Shown: positions 8,293-17,921, numbered from the stretch's first letter. The stretch: DNA of 64,000 nucleotides from Bradyrhizobium stylosanthis (GCF_001641335.1 NZ_LVEM01000006.1:372300-436299), one strand, 5' to 3'. The notes: generated by a model not told the origin, from the sequence alone. Program-made: numbers and translations.

Positions 8293-9291
8293 ATGGACAA
8301 GCTGCCCGCGCAAATGACCGTGGTCGCCATCTCGAAGCCCGGCGGACCGGAGGTGCTGGTGCCGGAACAACGGGCAGTGCCGCAGCCGGGTCCCGACGAG
8401 ATCCTGGTCAAGGTCGAGGCCGCCGGCGTCAACCGGCCCGACGTGGCGCAGCGCTCCGGCGCCTATCCGCCGCCGCCCGGCGCCAGCGACCTGCCTGGCC
8501 TCGAGATCGCCGGTGAGGTGGTCGCCGTCGGCAGCAACGCCAAGCGGCACAAGGTCGGCGCCAAGGTGATGTCGCTGGTCGCCGGTGGCGGCTATGCGCA
8601 GTACTGCATCGCCCAGGACGGCCAGGCCATGAGCGTACCGCCGTCACTGTCGATCAAGGAAGCCGGTGCGCTGCCGGAAACCCTGATGACGGTCTGGCAC
8701 AACGTGTTCGAGCGCGGCGGCCTCAAGGCCGGCGAGACGCTGCTGATCCATGGCGGCTCCTCCGGCATCGGCACCATGGCGATCCAGCTCGCCAAGGCGT
8801 TCGGCGCCAAGGTGTTCGTCACCGTGGGATCGCAGGACAAGGTCGATGCCTGCCTCAAGCTCGGTGCCGACCGCGCCATCAACTACAAGACCGAAGACTT
8901 CGTCGCCGTGGTCAAGGAAGAGACCAACAAGGCCGGCGTGAACCTGATCCTCGACATGGTCGCCGGCGACTATGTCGATCGCAACTATGACGCCGCCGCG
9001 GTCGACGGCCGCATTGTCCAGATCGCGACCCTCAACGGCCCCAAGATTACCGCCAACATCGCCAAGGTGATGGTCAAGCGCCTGACCCATACCGGCTCGA
9101 CGCTGCGCCCCCGTAGTAATGCGGACAAGGCGGCCATGGTGGCCGCAATCGAGGCCAATGTGATGCCGCTTTTGCGCGACGGCCGCGTCAAACCACTGAT
9201 GGACAGCTCTTTCCCGCTGGAAAAGGCCGCCGACGCCCACCGGCGCATGGAAACGAGCGCACATATTGGCAAAATTGTGTTGGAGGTCTAG
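8293..9291 (+). CDS. NAD(P)H-quinone oxidoreductase, zinc-free MDR family
   Basis: This 332-residue protein is a medium-chain dehydrogenase/reductase of the quinone oxidoreductase (Qor, PIG3-like) branch. The N-terminal GroES-like domain contains EAAGVNRPDVAQRSGAYPPP and GLEIAGEVVAVG; the Rossmann domain has LLIHGGSSGIGTMAIQLAK and ends with FPLEKAADAHRRMETSAHIGKIVLEV. Structural-zinc cysteines of alcohol dehydrogenases are absent, as expected. It would reduce quinones with NADPH in the cytosol. It is 67 bases downstream of the MetRS gene and could be co-transcribed. Confidence 0.92.
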   Translation: MDKLPAQMTVVAISKPGGPEVLVPEQRAVPQPGPDEILVKVEAAGVNRPDVAQRSGAYPPPPGASDLPGLEIAGEVVAVGSNAKRHKVGAKVMSLVAGGGYAQYCIAQDGQAMSVPPSLSIKEAGALPETLMTVWHNVFERGGLKAGETLLIHGGSSGIGTMAIQLAKAFGAKVFVTVGSQDKVDACLKLGADRAINYKTEDFVAVVKEETNKAGVNLILDMVAGDYVDRNYDAAAVDGRIVQIATLNGPKITANIAKVMVKRLTHTGSTLRPRSNADKAAMVAAIEANVMPLLRDGRVKPLMDSSFPLEKAADAHRRMETSAHIGKIVLEV

Positions 9292-9431
9292 GCCAGCGGC
9301 CCACCGGAGATGCCGGAAACCCTTTGATTTTCCTCGCTTTCGTGGCATCTATCGCGACGCGCCGAACCAATTCTGTCCGGTGTGAAATCGTCTTCTTCTG
9401 AAGAGTTTGCGTCGAACGCGGAGAACTGGCC

Positions 9432-12308
9432 TTGCGTCTGATCAGGTGCCTCGCGCCCATCGCGCTGGGCCTCATGATTCTCGTCGCCGCGTACCCCGCG
9501 CGCGCGCTCGATGCCGTCAGCGTCCGCAGTGACGCGCCCGCGATCGACCTCACCGGTGTGCTCGAGCATCAGCGCAGCGATGCCGACCGCATCCAAGTCT
9601 CCACCGCGCCCGGCACCGACGGCATCGTTCGCCGCATCGAGGTGCGCGCCCGCGAGGGCGGCCAGAACTGGGTGGTGTTCGCGCTCGCCAACAACACCGA
9701 CGACCAGCTCGACCGCCTGATCGTCGCGCCGCATTACCGCATCGTGTCCTCGGGATTGCTGTGGCCCGACCTCGGCCTGTCGCGCATCGCCACCATCACG
9801 CCGTCGATCGGCGACCGGCCCGAGCGCCAGGAAAGCGCAACCGCCGACGTGTTCCGCATCACGCTCGACCTCGGCGCCGTCGTCACCTTCGTCGCGGAGC
9901 TGCGCACCGACAAGCTGCCGCAGCTCTATCTGTGGGAGCCGGAAGCCTACAAGGACAAGGTCAACTCGTTCACACTGTACCAGGGCATCGTGATCGGCAT
10001 CTCCGGCCTGCTTGCGCTGGTGCTGACCATCCTGTTCGTGGTGAAGGGCAGCATCATGTTCCCGGCCGCCGCGGCGCTGGCCTGGGCGGTGCTGGTTTAT
10101 ATCGGCGTCGATTTCGGCTTCTGGGGCAAGGTGCTCGACATGTCGAACAACGCCGAGCGCATCTGGCGCGCGGCGGGTGAGGCGATATTGGCGGCGACGC
10201 TGCTGGTGTTCCTGTTCGCGTATCTGAACCTCAGCCGATGGCATGTGCGCTATTCGCACATCACGGTGGGCTGGCTGGCGTTCCTGGGATCTCTCGTCGC
10301 CCTCGCGCTGTTCGATCCCGCCGTCGCCTCCGGCATCGCGCGCATCTCGCTGGTGCTGATCGCCTTCGCCGGCTTCGCGCTGATCGTCTATCTCTCCACC
10401 CACGGCTTCGACCGCGCGGTGCTGCTGATCCCCACCTGGTTCCTTCTGGTGGTCTGGGTGGTCGCGGCGGGCATGACGGTCGCCGGCTCCGTTACCAACG
10501 ACATCGTCGGCCCGGCCCTGCTCGGCGGTCTCGTGCTGATCGTGATGCTGATCGGCTTCACGGTGATGCAGCATGCCTTTGCCGGCGGCGGTGCCACCAC
10601 CGGCGTCGTCTCCGACATCGAGCGGCGCGCGCTGGCGCTGGCAGGTTCCGGCGATCTGATCTGGGACTGGGACGTCTCCGCGGACAAGGTTTTCACCAGC
10701 CCCGAGACCGAGGCCCTGCTCGGATTGAAGCGCGGGACGCTGGAAGGCCCGGCGGCCTCGTGGCTGGAAGTACTGCATCCGCTCGACCAGGACCGCTTCC
10801 GCGCCGCGCTCGACAGCGTGCTGGACCAGCGCCGCGGCCGCCTCGTGCAGGATTTCCGCCTGCGTACGCCCGACGGCCATTTCATGTGGTTCGCGCTGAA
10901 GGCGCGTCCGGTGGTCGGCTCGGACGGCGAGGTCTCGCGCGTGGTCGGCACGCTGACCGACGTCACCGAGCTGCGCAACGCCGAGGAACGCCTGCTGCAC
11001 GATTCCGTGCACGACAACCTGACCGGCCTGCCCAACCGCAAGCTGTTCATGGACCGGCTCGGCGCCGTCGCGCATTTCGCCAAGACCATGCCGACGCTGC
11101 GGCCGACGCTGATGGTGATCGATCTCGACCGCTTCAAGCAGGTCAACGATTCCGTCGGCATTGCGGTCGGCGACTCCATCCTGCTGACGCTCGCCCGCCG
11201 CCTCACCCGCATCCTGAAGCCGCAGGACACGCTGGCGCGGCTTGCCGGCGACCAGTTCGGCCTGATCCTGCTGTCGGAGCAGGACCCGGCCCGCATCACC
11301 GCCTTCGCCGAGACCATCCGCAAGACCATCCGCGCGCCGATCGCGTTCAACGACCGCGAGATCTTCCTCACCGCATCGATCGGCCTTGCCCTGTCCGATC
11401 CGCAGGTTCAGCTCACGGACGAGATCATCAAGGACGCCGAGCTTGCGATGTATCATTCCAAGCGCATCGGCGGCGACCGCATCGACGTCTACAAGCCGGC
11501 GATGCGTGCGCGAAAGACCGACCGCCTGACGCTGGAGAGCGAACTGCGCCGCGCCATCGAGCGGCAGGAGATCACGATCCTGTACCAGCCGATCGTGCGG
11601 CTGGAGGATCGCTCCGTCGCGGGCTTCGAGGCTCTCGCGCGCTGGGATCATCCGAAGCTCGGCCGCATGGCGCCGTCGGAATTCATCAGCATCGCCGAAG
11701 AGACCGGGCTGATCGTCGACCTCGGCATGTTCGTGCTCGACCAGACCGCCAAGCAGCTTTCGGTGTGGCAGCGCGCGATGCGCTCGCGCGAGCCGATCTT
11801 CGCAAGCGTCAACGTCTCCTCGCGGCAGCTGCTGCGCCACGATTTGATCCACGACATCCGCACCGTGCTGTCGCGCTCCTCGGTGGCGCGCGGCACGTTG
11901 AAGCTGGAGCTGACGGAATCGCTGGTGATGGAGAATCCGGAGCACGCCGCGCAGATGCTGACGCGCATCCGCGAGCTCGGCACCGGGCTCTCGCTCGACG
12001 ATTTCGGCACCGGCCACTCGTCGCTGGCCTATCTGCAGCGCTTCCCGTTCGACACCATCAAGATCGACCAGTCCTTCGTCCGCACCACCAACCGCGGCAC
12101 GCGGCCGGTGATCCTGAAGTCGATCATCGCGCTCGCGCACGATCTCGGCATGGACGTGGTGGCCGAGGGCGCCGAGACCGATTCCGACGCGGTCGAGCTC
12201 TACCAGATGGGCTGCGAATACGCGCAGGGCTTTGCCTTCGGCGAGCCGATGGACGCGGACGCCGCGATGCGCCTGCTGACGGAAGTGCGGCTGGAAGCGG
12301 CGAGCTGA
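9432..12308 (+). CDS. Membrane PAS-GGDEF-EAL protein, probable c-di-GMP phosphodiesterase
   Basis: The 958-residue protein has a signal peptide (about 1-25, cleaved after PARA), a periplasmic domain (to about 175), seven or so membrane helices (about 178-385), a PAS domain (about 395-505), a GGDEF domain (about 515-680) and an EAL domain (about 695-945). The GGDEF active site reads AGDQF (605-609), so cyclase activity is unlikely. The EAL domain keeps EAL (733-735), VNVSS, LELTES, DDFGTG, IKIDQSF, EGAET and the AQGFAFGEPM region, so c-di-GMP hydrolysis is expected. The TTG start has GGAG eight bases upstream. The architecture suggests sensing of a periplasmic signal and lowering of c-di-GMP. 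Confidence 0.9.
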   Translation: MRLIRCLAPIALGLMILVAAYPARALDAVSVRSDAPAIDLTGVLEHQRSDADRIQVSTAPGTDGIVRRIEVRAREGGQNWVVFALANNTDDQLDRLIVAPHYRIVSSGLLWPDLGLSRIATITPSIGDRPERQESATADVFRITLDLGAVVTFVAELRTDKLPQLYLWEPEAYKDKVNSFTLYQGIVIGISGLLALVLTILFVVKGSIMFPAAAALAWAVLVYIGVDFGFWGKVLDMSNNAERIWRAAGEAILAATLLVFLFAYLNLSRWHVRYSHITVGWLAFLGSLVALALFDPAVASGIARISLVLIAFAGFALIVYLSTHGFDRAVLLIPTWFLLVVWVVAAGMTVAGSVTNDIVGPALLGGLVLIVMLIGFTVMQHAFAGGGATTGVVSDIERRALALAGSGDLIWDWDVSADKVFTSPETEALLGLKRGTLEGPAASWLEVLHPLDQDRFRAALDSVLDQRRGRLVQDFRLRTPDGHFMWFALKARPVVGSDGEVSRVVGTLTDVTELRNAEERLLHDSVHDNLTGLPNRKLFMDRLGAVAHFAKTMPTLRPTLMVIDLDRFKQVNDSVGIAVGDSILLTLARRLTRILKPQDTLARLAGDQFGLILLSEQDPARITAFAETIRKTIRAPIAFNDREIFLTASIGLALSDPQVQLTDEIIKDAELAMYHSKRIGGDRIDVYKPAMRARKTDRLTLESELRRAIERQEITILYQPIVRLEDRSVAGFEALARWDHPKLGRMAPSEFISIAEETGLIVDLGMFVLDQTAKQLSVWQRAMRSREPIFASVNVSSRQLLRHDLIHDIRTVLSRSSVARGTLKLELTESLVMENPEHAAQMLTRIRELGTGLSLDDFGTGHSSLAYLQRFPFDTIKIDQSFVRTTNRGTRPVILKSIIALAHDLGMDVVAEGAETDSDAVELYQMGCEYAQGFAFGEPMDADAAMRLLTEVRLEAAS

Positions 12309-12359
12309 GCGCTCTCATCTTCCTTCTCCCCTTGCGGGAGAAGGGAAGAGGCAGTCCCC

Positions 12360-12436
12360 GTAGGGTGGGCAAAGGCGCACTTGCGCCGTGCCCACCATTC
12401 AGAGGTGGTGGGCACGCTTCGCTTTGCCCACCCTAC
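12360..12436. repeat. Palindromic intergenic repeat, family D copy 1
   Basis: GTAGGGTGGGCAAAGGCGCA on the left and TTCGCTTTGCCCACCCTAC on the right, with an inner GTGCCCACC/GGTGGGCAC stem. A second copy lies at 27543-27632. Confidence 0.85.
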
Positions 12437-12588
12437 GAGGCTTGATCCAGATCAACAGTCCCTCCTCGACCGCCGCGAAAGATGGCACGCAGCATCGATC
12501 CGGAACGGCGCGGTGATCGAGATCACTGGGCTCGCCGCTGTCGTTCCCGGAACGGGCGAACCACGCGCGTCTCTCAGGGGAGCTACGG

Positions 12589-12855
12589 ATGACCCGGCAC
12601 CTGCTCTTCGCGATCACCCTCATCGGCACCGGACTGTTCCTTGCCGCATCGGCCGGAGCGGCCGAAGTCGCGACAGCCGCACGATGCGAGGATCGCGGCG
12701 CAAATTGCCTCGGCTTCTGTGCCGACTACACCGGCGGGGCCGGTGACGTTCGGGGGCGCCAGAACACATGCGTGCGCGCCTGCGACCGGCAGACGACCAG
12801 ATGCCTGATACGGGCCCATGTCGCCGACGACCGCTGGCCCCATAACCGCCAATGA
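12589..12855 (+). CDS. Small secreted cysteine-rich protein, unknown
   Basis: An 88-residue protein with a clear signal peptide (LLFAITLIGTGLFLAASAGA, cleavage near residue 24) and a mature part with six cysteines spaced C-x6-C-x3-C, C-x3-C, C. The ATG follows CAGGGGAG at a good distance. The cysteines suggest disulfide bonds in the periplasm or outside. I do not recognise the family. It lies alone between a repeat and the convergent pair of small genes that follows. Confidence 0.6.
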   Translation: MTRHLLFAITLIGTGLFLAASAGAAEVATAARCEDRGANCLGFCADYTGGAGDVRGRQNTCVRACDRQTTRCLIRAHVADDRWPHNRQ

Positions 12856-12903
12856 AGGCCGACCGCCACTTCTCGCGCGTGCGGTTTACCGCGTCCGGCT
12901 GCC

Positions 12904-13152
12904 CTACCCCGGCCTTCGCCGCAGACCCATCGCCAGCCCAATCCCCGCCAGCAGCGCGATCGCCGCGAGGCTGCCCCAGACCAGTCCGGCCTGTTCGAGA
13001 TACACATCTTGCGAGACCGGATCGTAGCAGCGGCCGAGCTCGTTGAAGCAGTCGCGCCAGCGCCAGTAGCGGGCCTCGAAGGCGAGCGCGAACAGAACAC
13101 CGATCCCGATCAGCGCCGCGGCAAGAATCCCCCTCAGCCAGCGCAGGATCAT
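12904..13152 (-). CDS. Small two-helix membrane protein, unknown
   Basis: 82 residues with two hydrophobic helices (about 4-25, LRGILAAALIGIGVLFALAF, and 59-77, GSLAAIALLAGIGLAMGL) separated by a loop with two cysteines (WRDCFNELGRCYDP). The end RRRPG suggests a cytoplasmic C-terminus. The start at 13152 is chosen because the protein begins there with a membrane-like sequence while the longer frame upstream is Arg/Ser-rich and overlaps the next gene. It is seven bases downstream of the DUF7662-like gene and probably co-transcribed with it. Confidence 0.65.
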   Translation of the reverse strand: MILRWLRGILAAALIGIGVLFALAFEARYWRWRDCFNELGRCYDPVSQDVYLEQAGLVWGSLAAIALLAGIGLAMGLRRRPG

Positions 13153-13159
13153 GCGAGGC

Positions 13160-13420
13160 CTACCGGCGCTGGGATTTCTGCTTCCTGAACCGAACGCTCG
13201 TACCGTCGGGCATGCGCGTCGCCACGAAGCCCGCGGCGAGGCAGGCCTCGCGCTGCGGCATCTGGATGTCGGGGCTGCGCAGGCTGTCCCACCACGAGGC
13301 ACGATTGGCCGCGCGCGGCAGCGCTGCCCCGATGATCTCCTCGATCTGCTCGAAGGTCAGCACCAGTTCCATCTGCTTCTGCCGCAACAGATAGTCGCGC
13401 AGCGCGTCGTAGTCGTTCAC
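13160..13420 (-). CDS. DUF7662-like small protein
   Basis: 86 residues, beginning with MNDYDALRDYLLRQ, then LVLTFEQIEEIIGAALPRAA, WW at about 43-44, the segment QREACLAAGFVATRM and a C-terminal VRFRK. The order YL, TF-x-EIE-x-I-x-G, LP-x-A, WW, AGF, V-x-F-x-K is what I recall for the DUF7662 domain, of unknown function. Expected to be cytoplasmic. It is the first gene of a two-gene operon with the small membrane protein at 12904. Confidence 0.65.
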   Translation of the reverse strand: MNDYDALRDYLLRQKQMELVLTFEQIEEIIGAALPRAANRASWWDSLRSPDIQMPQREACLAAGFVATRMPDGTSVRFRKQKSQRR

Positions 13421-13574
13421 ACTCGTCCTCTCGCCCGGAGCCCGGGTCTCGTCACGTCAGCCTGCCGAAAATCGTTAGTCACATACACCGATTCTTAACT
13501 CATTGCGGCAGCGCCGTCCTGCCTTAAACACTACTCAAGCTTTCGGGCGCATCCACTAATGTCGGGAGCAAACG

Positions 13575-15071
13575 ATGTTGTCTGGATGGCGCGAAGTCAT
13601 GGCCCGGCGGCCGTGGCGGATTTCGGCGAAATTGCTGATCATCTCGTCGGTGGTGACGGTGATCGGCTTTTCCGCCATTTGCGTCAACGTCATGCTGGAC
13701 ATGCGTCGCGGCGAGGAGGCATTGGCCCGCCAGACGCTGGAGAACCTCGCCACCACCATCGAGTCCGACATCAGCCGCAACATCGAGATCTACGACCTGT
13801 CGCTGAAGGCGGTCGCCAGCAACATGCTGCTGCCGGAGCTCGCCACGGTTTCCAAGCCGGTCCGCCACCTGATCCTGTTCGACCATGCGACGACGGCCAA
13901 GCATTTCGGCGCCATCCAGGTGTTCGACGCCGAGGGCCGACTGACCATCGACGCCTCCACGCTCGATCCCGTGCCGGAGAACCGTGCCGACGAGGATTAC
14001 TTCACGGTCCATCGCGACAATCCCGGCGCCGGGCTTTTCATCAGCCGCCCGATGCTGTTCCGCGGCGCCTATTCGATCGTGCTGAGCCGGCGCATCAGCG
14101 ACACCGACGGCGGCTTCATGGGCGTCGTCACCGGCTCGATCCGCTTCAGCTATTTCCACGAATTGTTCGAGCGGCTCAATCTCGACCCAGAAGACACCAT
14201 CACCGTGCTCCGGCGCGACCGCACCATCATGATGCGGCGGCCGTTCGACCTCGACGTGATCGGCAAGAACCTGAACGATCGCCAGAGCTGGAAGGCCGAC
14301 AATCTCCGCATCGGCAGCTCCTATTCCGGCCAGGGCCCGGTCGATCCGACGCCGCGGCTCTACGCGCGCAGCGGCGACGGCGGACCGCTGTTCGTGGTGG
14401 CGGGCAAGCCGCTCGCCGCGGTGTTCGAGCTGTGGCGGAAGGAGGCCTATCGCATCGGCGCCGTGGTGCTGGCGCTCATCGTGTTCATGCTGGCATCGAC
14501 GCTGGTGCTCGCGCGCGAGATCGGACGGCGCGCCGAGGCCGAGCGCAAGCTCGAGGAGCTCGCGACGACCGACGCGCTCACCGGCCTGAAGAACCGCCGC
14601 AAGTTCGATAGCGTCATCGAGCTCGAATGGCGGCGCGCGATGCGCCAGAAGACGCCGGTCGCACTCCTGATGATCGATGCCGATCACTTCAAGGCCTATA
14701 ACGACACGTTCGGCCACCAGGCCGGCGACCAGGTTCTGGTCGGCATCGCCATCTGCATTTCCGACTCGGTGCGGCGCGCCGGCGACTGCGCCGCGCGCTA
14801 TGGCGGCGAGGAATTCGCGGTGCTGCTGCCTGGCACCACGGTCACCGAGGCCTTCAAGATCGCCGAGACGATCCGCCTCAAGGTGCAGGGCTGGTCCGAC
14901 GATCAGGCGACGTCGACGGTGTCCTGCGGCGTTGCCAGCCTCGTCCCCAGCGCCGGCCTCGACTGGGCCGTGCTGGTCGCCGCGGCCGACAAGGCGCTCT
15001 ACGCGGCCAAGGCCGGTGGCCGCAACCAGTCGATGGTCGCGAACCTGCCGCAGCTGTCGCTGGTGGCGTGA
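13575..15071 (+). CDS. Membrane-bound diguanylate cyclase
   Basis: A 498-residue protein with an N-terminal membrane helix (about 18-40), a periplasmic sensory domain of the double-Cache type (about 45-290), a second membrane helix (about 298-318) and a GGDEF domain. The active site is GGEEF at 410-414 and the inhibitory-site motif RAGD (RxxD) at 401-404 has the canonical five-residue spacing, so an active, product-inhibited cyclase making c-di-GMP is expected. GGGAG-type ribosome binding site before the ATG. It stands three genes from a predicted c-di-GMP phosphodiesterase, though they are separate transcripts. Confidence 0.93.
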   Translation: MLSGWREVMARRPWRISAKLLIISSVVTVIGFSAICVNVMLDMRRGEEALARQTLENLATTIESDISRNIEIYDLSLKAVASNMLLPELATVSKPVRHLILFDHATTAKHFGAIQVFDAEGRLTIDASTLDPVPENRADEDYFTVHRDNPGAGLFISRPMLFRGAYSIVLSRRISDTDGGFMGVVTGSIRFSYFHELFERLNLDPEDTITVLRRDRTIMMRRPFDLDVIGKNLNDRQSWKADNLRIGSSYSGQGPVDPTPRLYARSGDGGPLFVVAGKPLAAVFELWRKEAYRIGAVVLALIVFMLASTLVLAREIGRRAEAERKLEELATTDALTGLKNRRKFDSVIELEWRRAMRQKTPVALLMIDADHFKAYNDTFGHQAGDQVLVGIAICISDSVRRAGDCAARYGGEEFAVLLPGTTVTEAFKIAETIRLKVQGWSDDQATSTVSCGVASLVPSAGLDWAVLVAAADKALYAAKAGGRNQSMVANLPQLSLVA

Positions 15072-15118
15072 GGGGTGGCTGTCGTCGCCGGACGCGTGCA
15101 AGCCGCCACATCTTCAGT

Positions 15119-15266
15119 GTCGTCCCGGCGAAGGCCGGGACCCATAACCACAGGGAAGAGTTTGGCGAAGACTCGCAGTCCGGTATTGCTACCGAACGGA
15201 AGCGATAGATCACGCGGTATGGGTCCCGGCCCCCCGCGCGGAATTGCGCGCCAGGCCGGGACGACA
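15119..15266. repeat. Palindromic intergenic repeat, family C copy 1
   Basis: Left end GTCGTCCCGGCGAAGGCCGG, right end GGCCGGGACGAC, with GGGACCCATA and TATGGGTCCCGG as inner arms. Further copies are at 24889-25039 and 51509-51649. Confidence 0.85.
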
Positions 15267-15273
15267 CCGAGAC

Positions 15274-16149
15274 CTACTGCCCCAGATACTTCTTCATCTC
15301 CGCGATCAGGCCCTCGCGCAGCTCGGGGCGGCGCAGGCCGTAGGCGATGTTGGCGCGGAGGAAGCCGGGCTTGGAGCCGCAATCGTGGCGCTCGCCCTCG
15401 AACTCGACGCCGTAGAATTTCTGCGATTTGGCGAGGCCGATCATGGCGTCGGTGAGCTGGATCTCGCCGCCGGCGCCGCGCTCCTGGGTCTCCAGGATCT
15501 TGAAGATCTCGGGCTGCAGGATGTAGCGGCCGGTGATCGAGAGGTTGGAGGGCGCAGTGCCCTTGGCCGGCTTCTCGACCATGCCGTCAACCTCGAACAT
15601 CTTGCCGGTGCGTTTGCCGACGCCGCAGATGCCGTATTGATGGGTGAGATGGTCGGGCACCGCCTCGACCGCGATGACATTGGATTTCTCGCCGAGCTTG
15701 CTCGCGGTCTCGATCATCTGCTTGAGGCAGCCGGGCGTGTTGAGCACGAGCTCGTCCGGCAGCACCACCGCGAACGGCTCGTTGCCGACGATGTCGCGCG
15801 CGCACCAGACCGCGTGGCCGAGGCCGAGCGGCGCCTGCTGGCGGGTGAAGCTGACGGCGCCGGCGTCCGGCTGGTTCTGTGCCAGGATCTCCTGCTCGGC
15901 CTTCTTGCCGCGCGCAGCCAGCGTGGCGTCGAGCTCGAACATCTTGTCGAAATGATCTTCGATGACGTTTTTGTTGCGGCCGGTGACGAAGATGAAATGC
16001 TCGATGCCGGCTTCCCGCGCCTCGTCATAGACGTACTGGATCAGCGGCTTGTCGACGATGGTCAGCATCTCCTTCGGCATCGCCTTGGTGGCGGGCAGGA
16101 CGCGAGTGCCGAGGCCGGCGACGGGAAATACGGCTTTGCGAATTTTCAT
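15274..16149 (-). CDS. galU: UTP-glucose-1-phosphate uridylyltransferase
   Basis: The 291-residue protein begins MKIRKAVFPVAGLGTRVLPATKAMPKEML, the nucleotide-binding signature of GalU, and continues with DKPLIQYVYDEA, LGLGHAVWCARD, LPDELV and VEKP, all typical. It forms UDP-glucose from UTP and glucose-1-phosphate in the cytoplasm, feeding exopolysaccharide, lipopolysaccharide and periplasmic glucan synthesis. The OpgC protein encoded at 59551 would act on such glucans. Length is normal. It is transcribed alone. Confidence 0.96.
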   Translation of the reverse strand: MKIRKAVFPVAGLGTRVLPATKAMPKEMLTIVDKPLIQYVYDEAREAGIEHFIFVTGRNKNVIEDHFDKMFELDATLAARGKKAEQEILAQNQPDAGAVSFTRQQAPLGLGHAVWCARDIVGNEPFAVVLPDELVLNTPGCLKQMIETASKLGEKSNVIAVEAVPDHLTHQYGICGVGKRTGKMFEVDGMVEKPAKGTAPSNLSITGRYILQPEIFKILETQERGAGGEIQLTDAMIGLAKSQKFYGVEFEGERHDCGSKPGFLRANIAYGLRRPELREGLIAEMKKYLGQ

Positions 16150-16353
16150 GGGAGCGATCGGATACCTGAGGAGATAGGTGAGGTGAGCAATGGCATCTTG
16201 CTAGCTTGTTTGCAGCCGCTAACAAAGGCGGATGTGGGGCCTCGTGCGTGCCGGGGTTAAGAAAAATGCAGCCACTAAAATTTCACCTTTGTTAAGCTAT
16301 TGGCAACCGGTACCGGGCCTCCTGATGGCGGATTTTGGCCGGGCGGATAGGAC

Positions 16354-17739
16354 ATGATGCAATCAGTGGCAGGGCTGGCAAAACGTGCTGGATTTGTGAC
16401 CGGCGGAACGATGCTTGCGGTCGCCTTGTTGCTGCCGGTTCACGCGCATGCCCAGGCGCAGAACGGCCTTTCCAATCTGTTCGGCGGCATCTTCTCAGGG
16501 CAAAACCCTGCCCCATCGCAACCGGCACCCGGCCCCGGCGGCGCACAACCCTGGAGCGGCGAGGACGGTGCCTCCGGCCATCCGCTGATGACGGCCTCCG
16601 CGATCCGCGAGGCCGCCGGCAATTTCAACAATTGCGTCGCCGGCATGTGGCCCGATGCCGCACGGCGCGGCATCACCCAGGACAATTTCCAACGCTTCAC
16701 CGCCGGCCTCTCGCCCGACCTGCGCATCATGGACCTGATGGACTCGCAGCCGGAGTTCACGAAATCGATCTGGGACTATCTCGACATCCTCGTGAACGAC
16801 AACCGTCTCGCCAAGGGGCGTGAGGTGCTCGCGAAATACAAGGCGCAGTTCGATGCCACCGAGAAGGCGACCGGCGTCGACCGCTACATCATCGCCTCGA
16901 TCTGGGGCATCGAGTCCAATTATTCGACGCAGATGGGCGACCGCAGCGTGCTGCAATCGACCGCGACGCTCGCCTGCATCGGCCGCCGCCAGGCTTATTT
17001 CAAGGACGAATTCCTCTCCGCATTGGAGATCCTCAACCGCGGCGATTTGCGACCGGAGCAGATGCGCGGCTCCTGGGCCGGCGCCTTCGGCCCGACCCAG
17101 TTCATGCCGACCGCGTTCAAGCGCTTTGCCGTGGACGGCGACGGCGACGGCCGGCGCGACGTCGTCGACAATCCGACCGACCTGATCGCCTCCACCGCCA
17201 ACAACCTGAAGAAGGACGGCTGGCAGGCTGGCCAGACCTGGGGCTTCGAGGTCGTGGTGCCCAAGGATTTCAACTACATGCTGGCCGACCGCGCCAAGGC
17301 GATGACGATTGCGCAGTGGGAGAAGCTCGGACTGAAGCGTGCGATCGGACAGCCCTTCCCGCATCCGGCCGAGAAAGCCTATCTGCTGGCACCGGCGGGC
17401 GCGCAGGGACCGGGCTTCCTGATGCTGCAGAACTACCGGGTCATCATGAAGTACAACCCGGCCGAGGCCTATGCGCTGGCAATCGGCCATTTCGCCGACC
17501 GCCTGCGCGGCGGGCAGCCCTTCGTGCAGCCCTGGCCGCGCCAGGAGCGCGAATTGTCCCGCACCGAGCGGCTGGAACTGCAGCAGCTTCTGGCCCAGCG
17601 CGGCTTCTACAAGGGCACCCCGGACGGCCAGTTCGGCGGCCAGACCAGGGAAGCCCTGCGTAATTTCCAGGCCTCGATCGGGATCCCCGCCGACGGTTTT
17701 GCCTCCTCCGACGTGCTGGATCGGCTGCGCGGACGGTAA
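16354..17739 (+). CDS. MltB-type lytic murein transglycosylase
   Basis: 461 residues: signal peptide (about 1-33, ending AHAQA), a short Pro/Gly-rich linker, an SLT_2 (MltB-like) catalytic domain (about 75-385) and a C-terminal peptidoglycan-binding domain (about 395-461). The catalytic glutamate is E187 in WGIESNYSTQ, and GAFGPTQFMPTAFKRFAVDGDGDG is diagnostic of the family. It cleaves glycan strands of peptidoglycan with formation of anhydro-muramic ends in the periplasm. There is no lipobox, so it appears soluble, unlike E. coli MltB. Two ATGs (16354, 16357) are equivalent starts. Confidence 0.93.
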   Translation: MMQSVAGLAKRAGFVTGGTMLAVALLLPVHAHAQAQNGLSNLFGGIFSGQNPAPSQPAPGPGGAQPWSGEDGASGHPLMTASAIREAAGNFNNCVAGMWPDAARRGITQDNFQRFTAGLSPDLRIMDLMDSQPEFTKSIWDYLDILVNDNRLAKGREVLAKYKAQFDATEKATGVDRYIIASIWGIESNYSTQMGDRSVLQSTATLACIGRRQAYFKDEFLSALEILNRGDLRPEQMRGSWAGAFGPTQFMPTAFKRFAVDGDGDGRRDVVDNPTDLIASTANNLKKDGWQAGQTWGFEVVVPKDFNYMLADRAKAMTIAQWEKLGLKRAIGQPFPHPAEKAYLLAPAGAQGPGFLMLQNYRVIMKYNPAEAYALAIGHFADRLRGGQPFVQPWPRQERELSRTERLELQQLLAQRGFYKGTPDGQFGGQTREALRNFQASIGIPADGFASSDVLDRLRGR

Positions 17740-17921
17740 AATCGCGCCGAAAGTAACCCTGAACAGGGATTTTGGCCGATTGCCTTGACGGGGACGGCTG
17801 TTCCCCGGTCTATGGACCCAAGAATCTGCAGGAAATCTGCAACGGAATATGCCCGTTTGACGCCTGATTCCGTTATTATATCGAACCACTTCCGATCCCC
17901 GTTGCGCGTGCCCGAGATCGC

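Noticed and set aside
9288-12140. Minus-strand frame of 950 codons
   Set aside because: Antisense shadow of the GGDEF-EAL gene, without recognisable domains and with His/Arg/Gln-rich composition.
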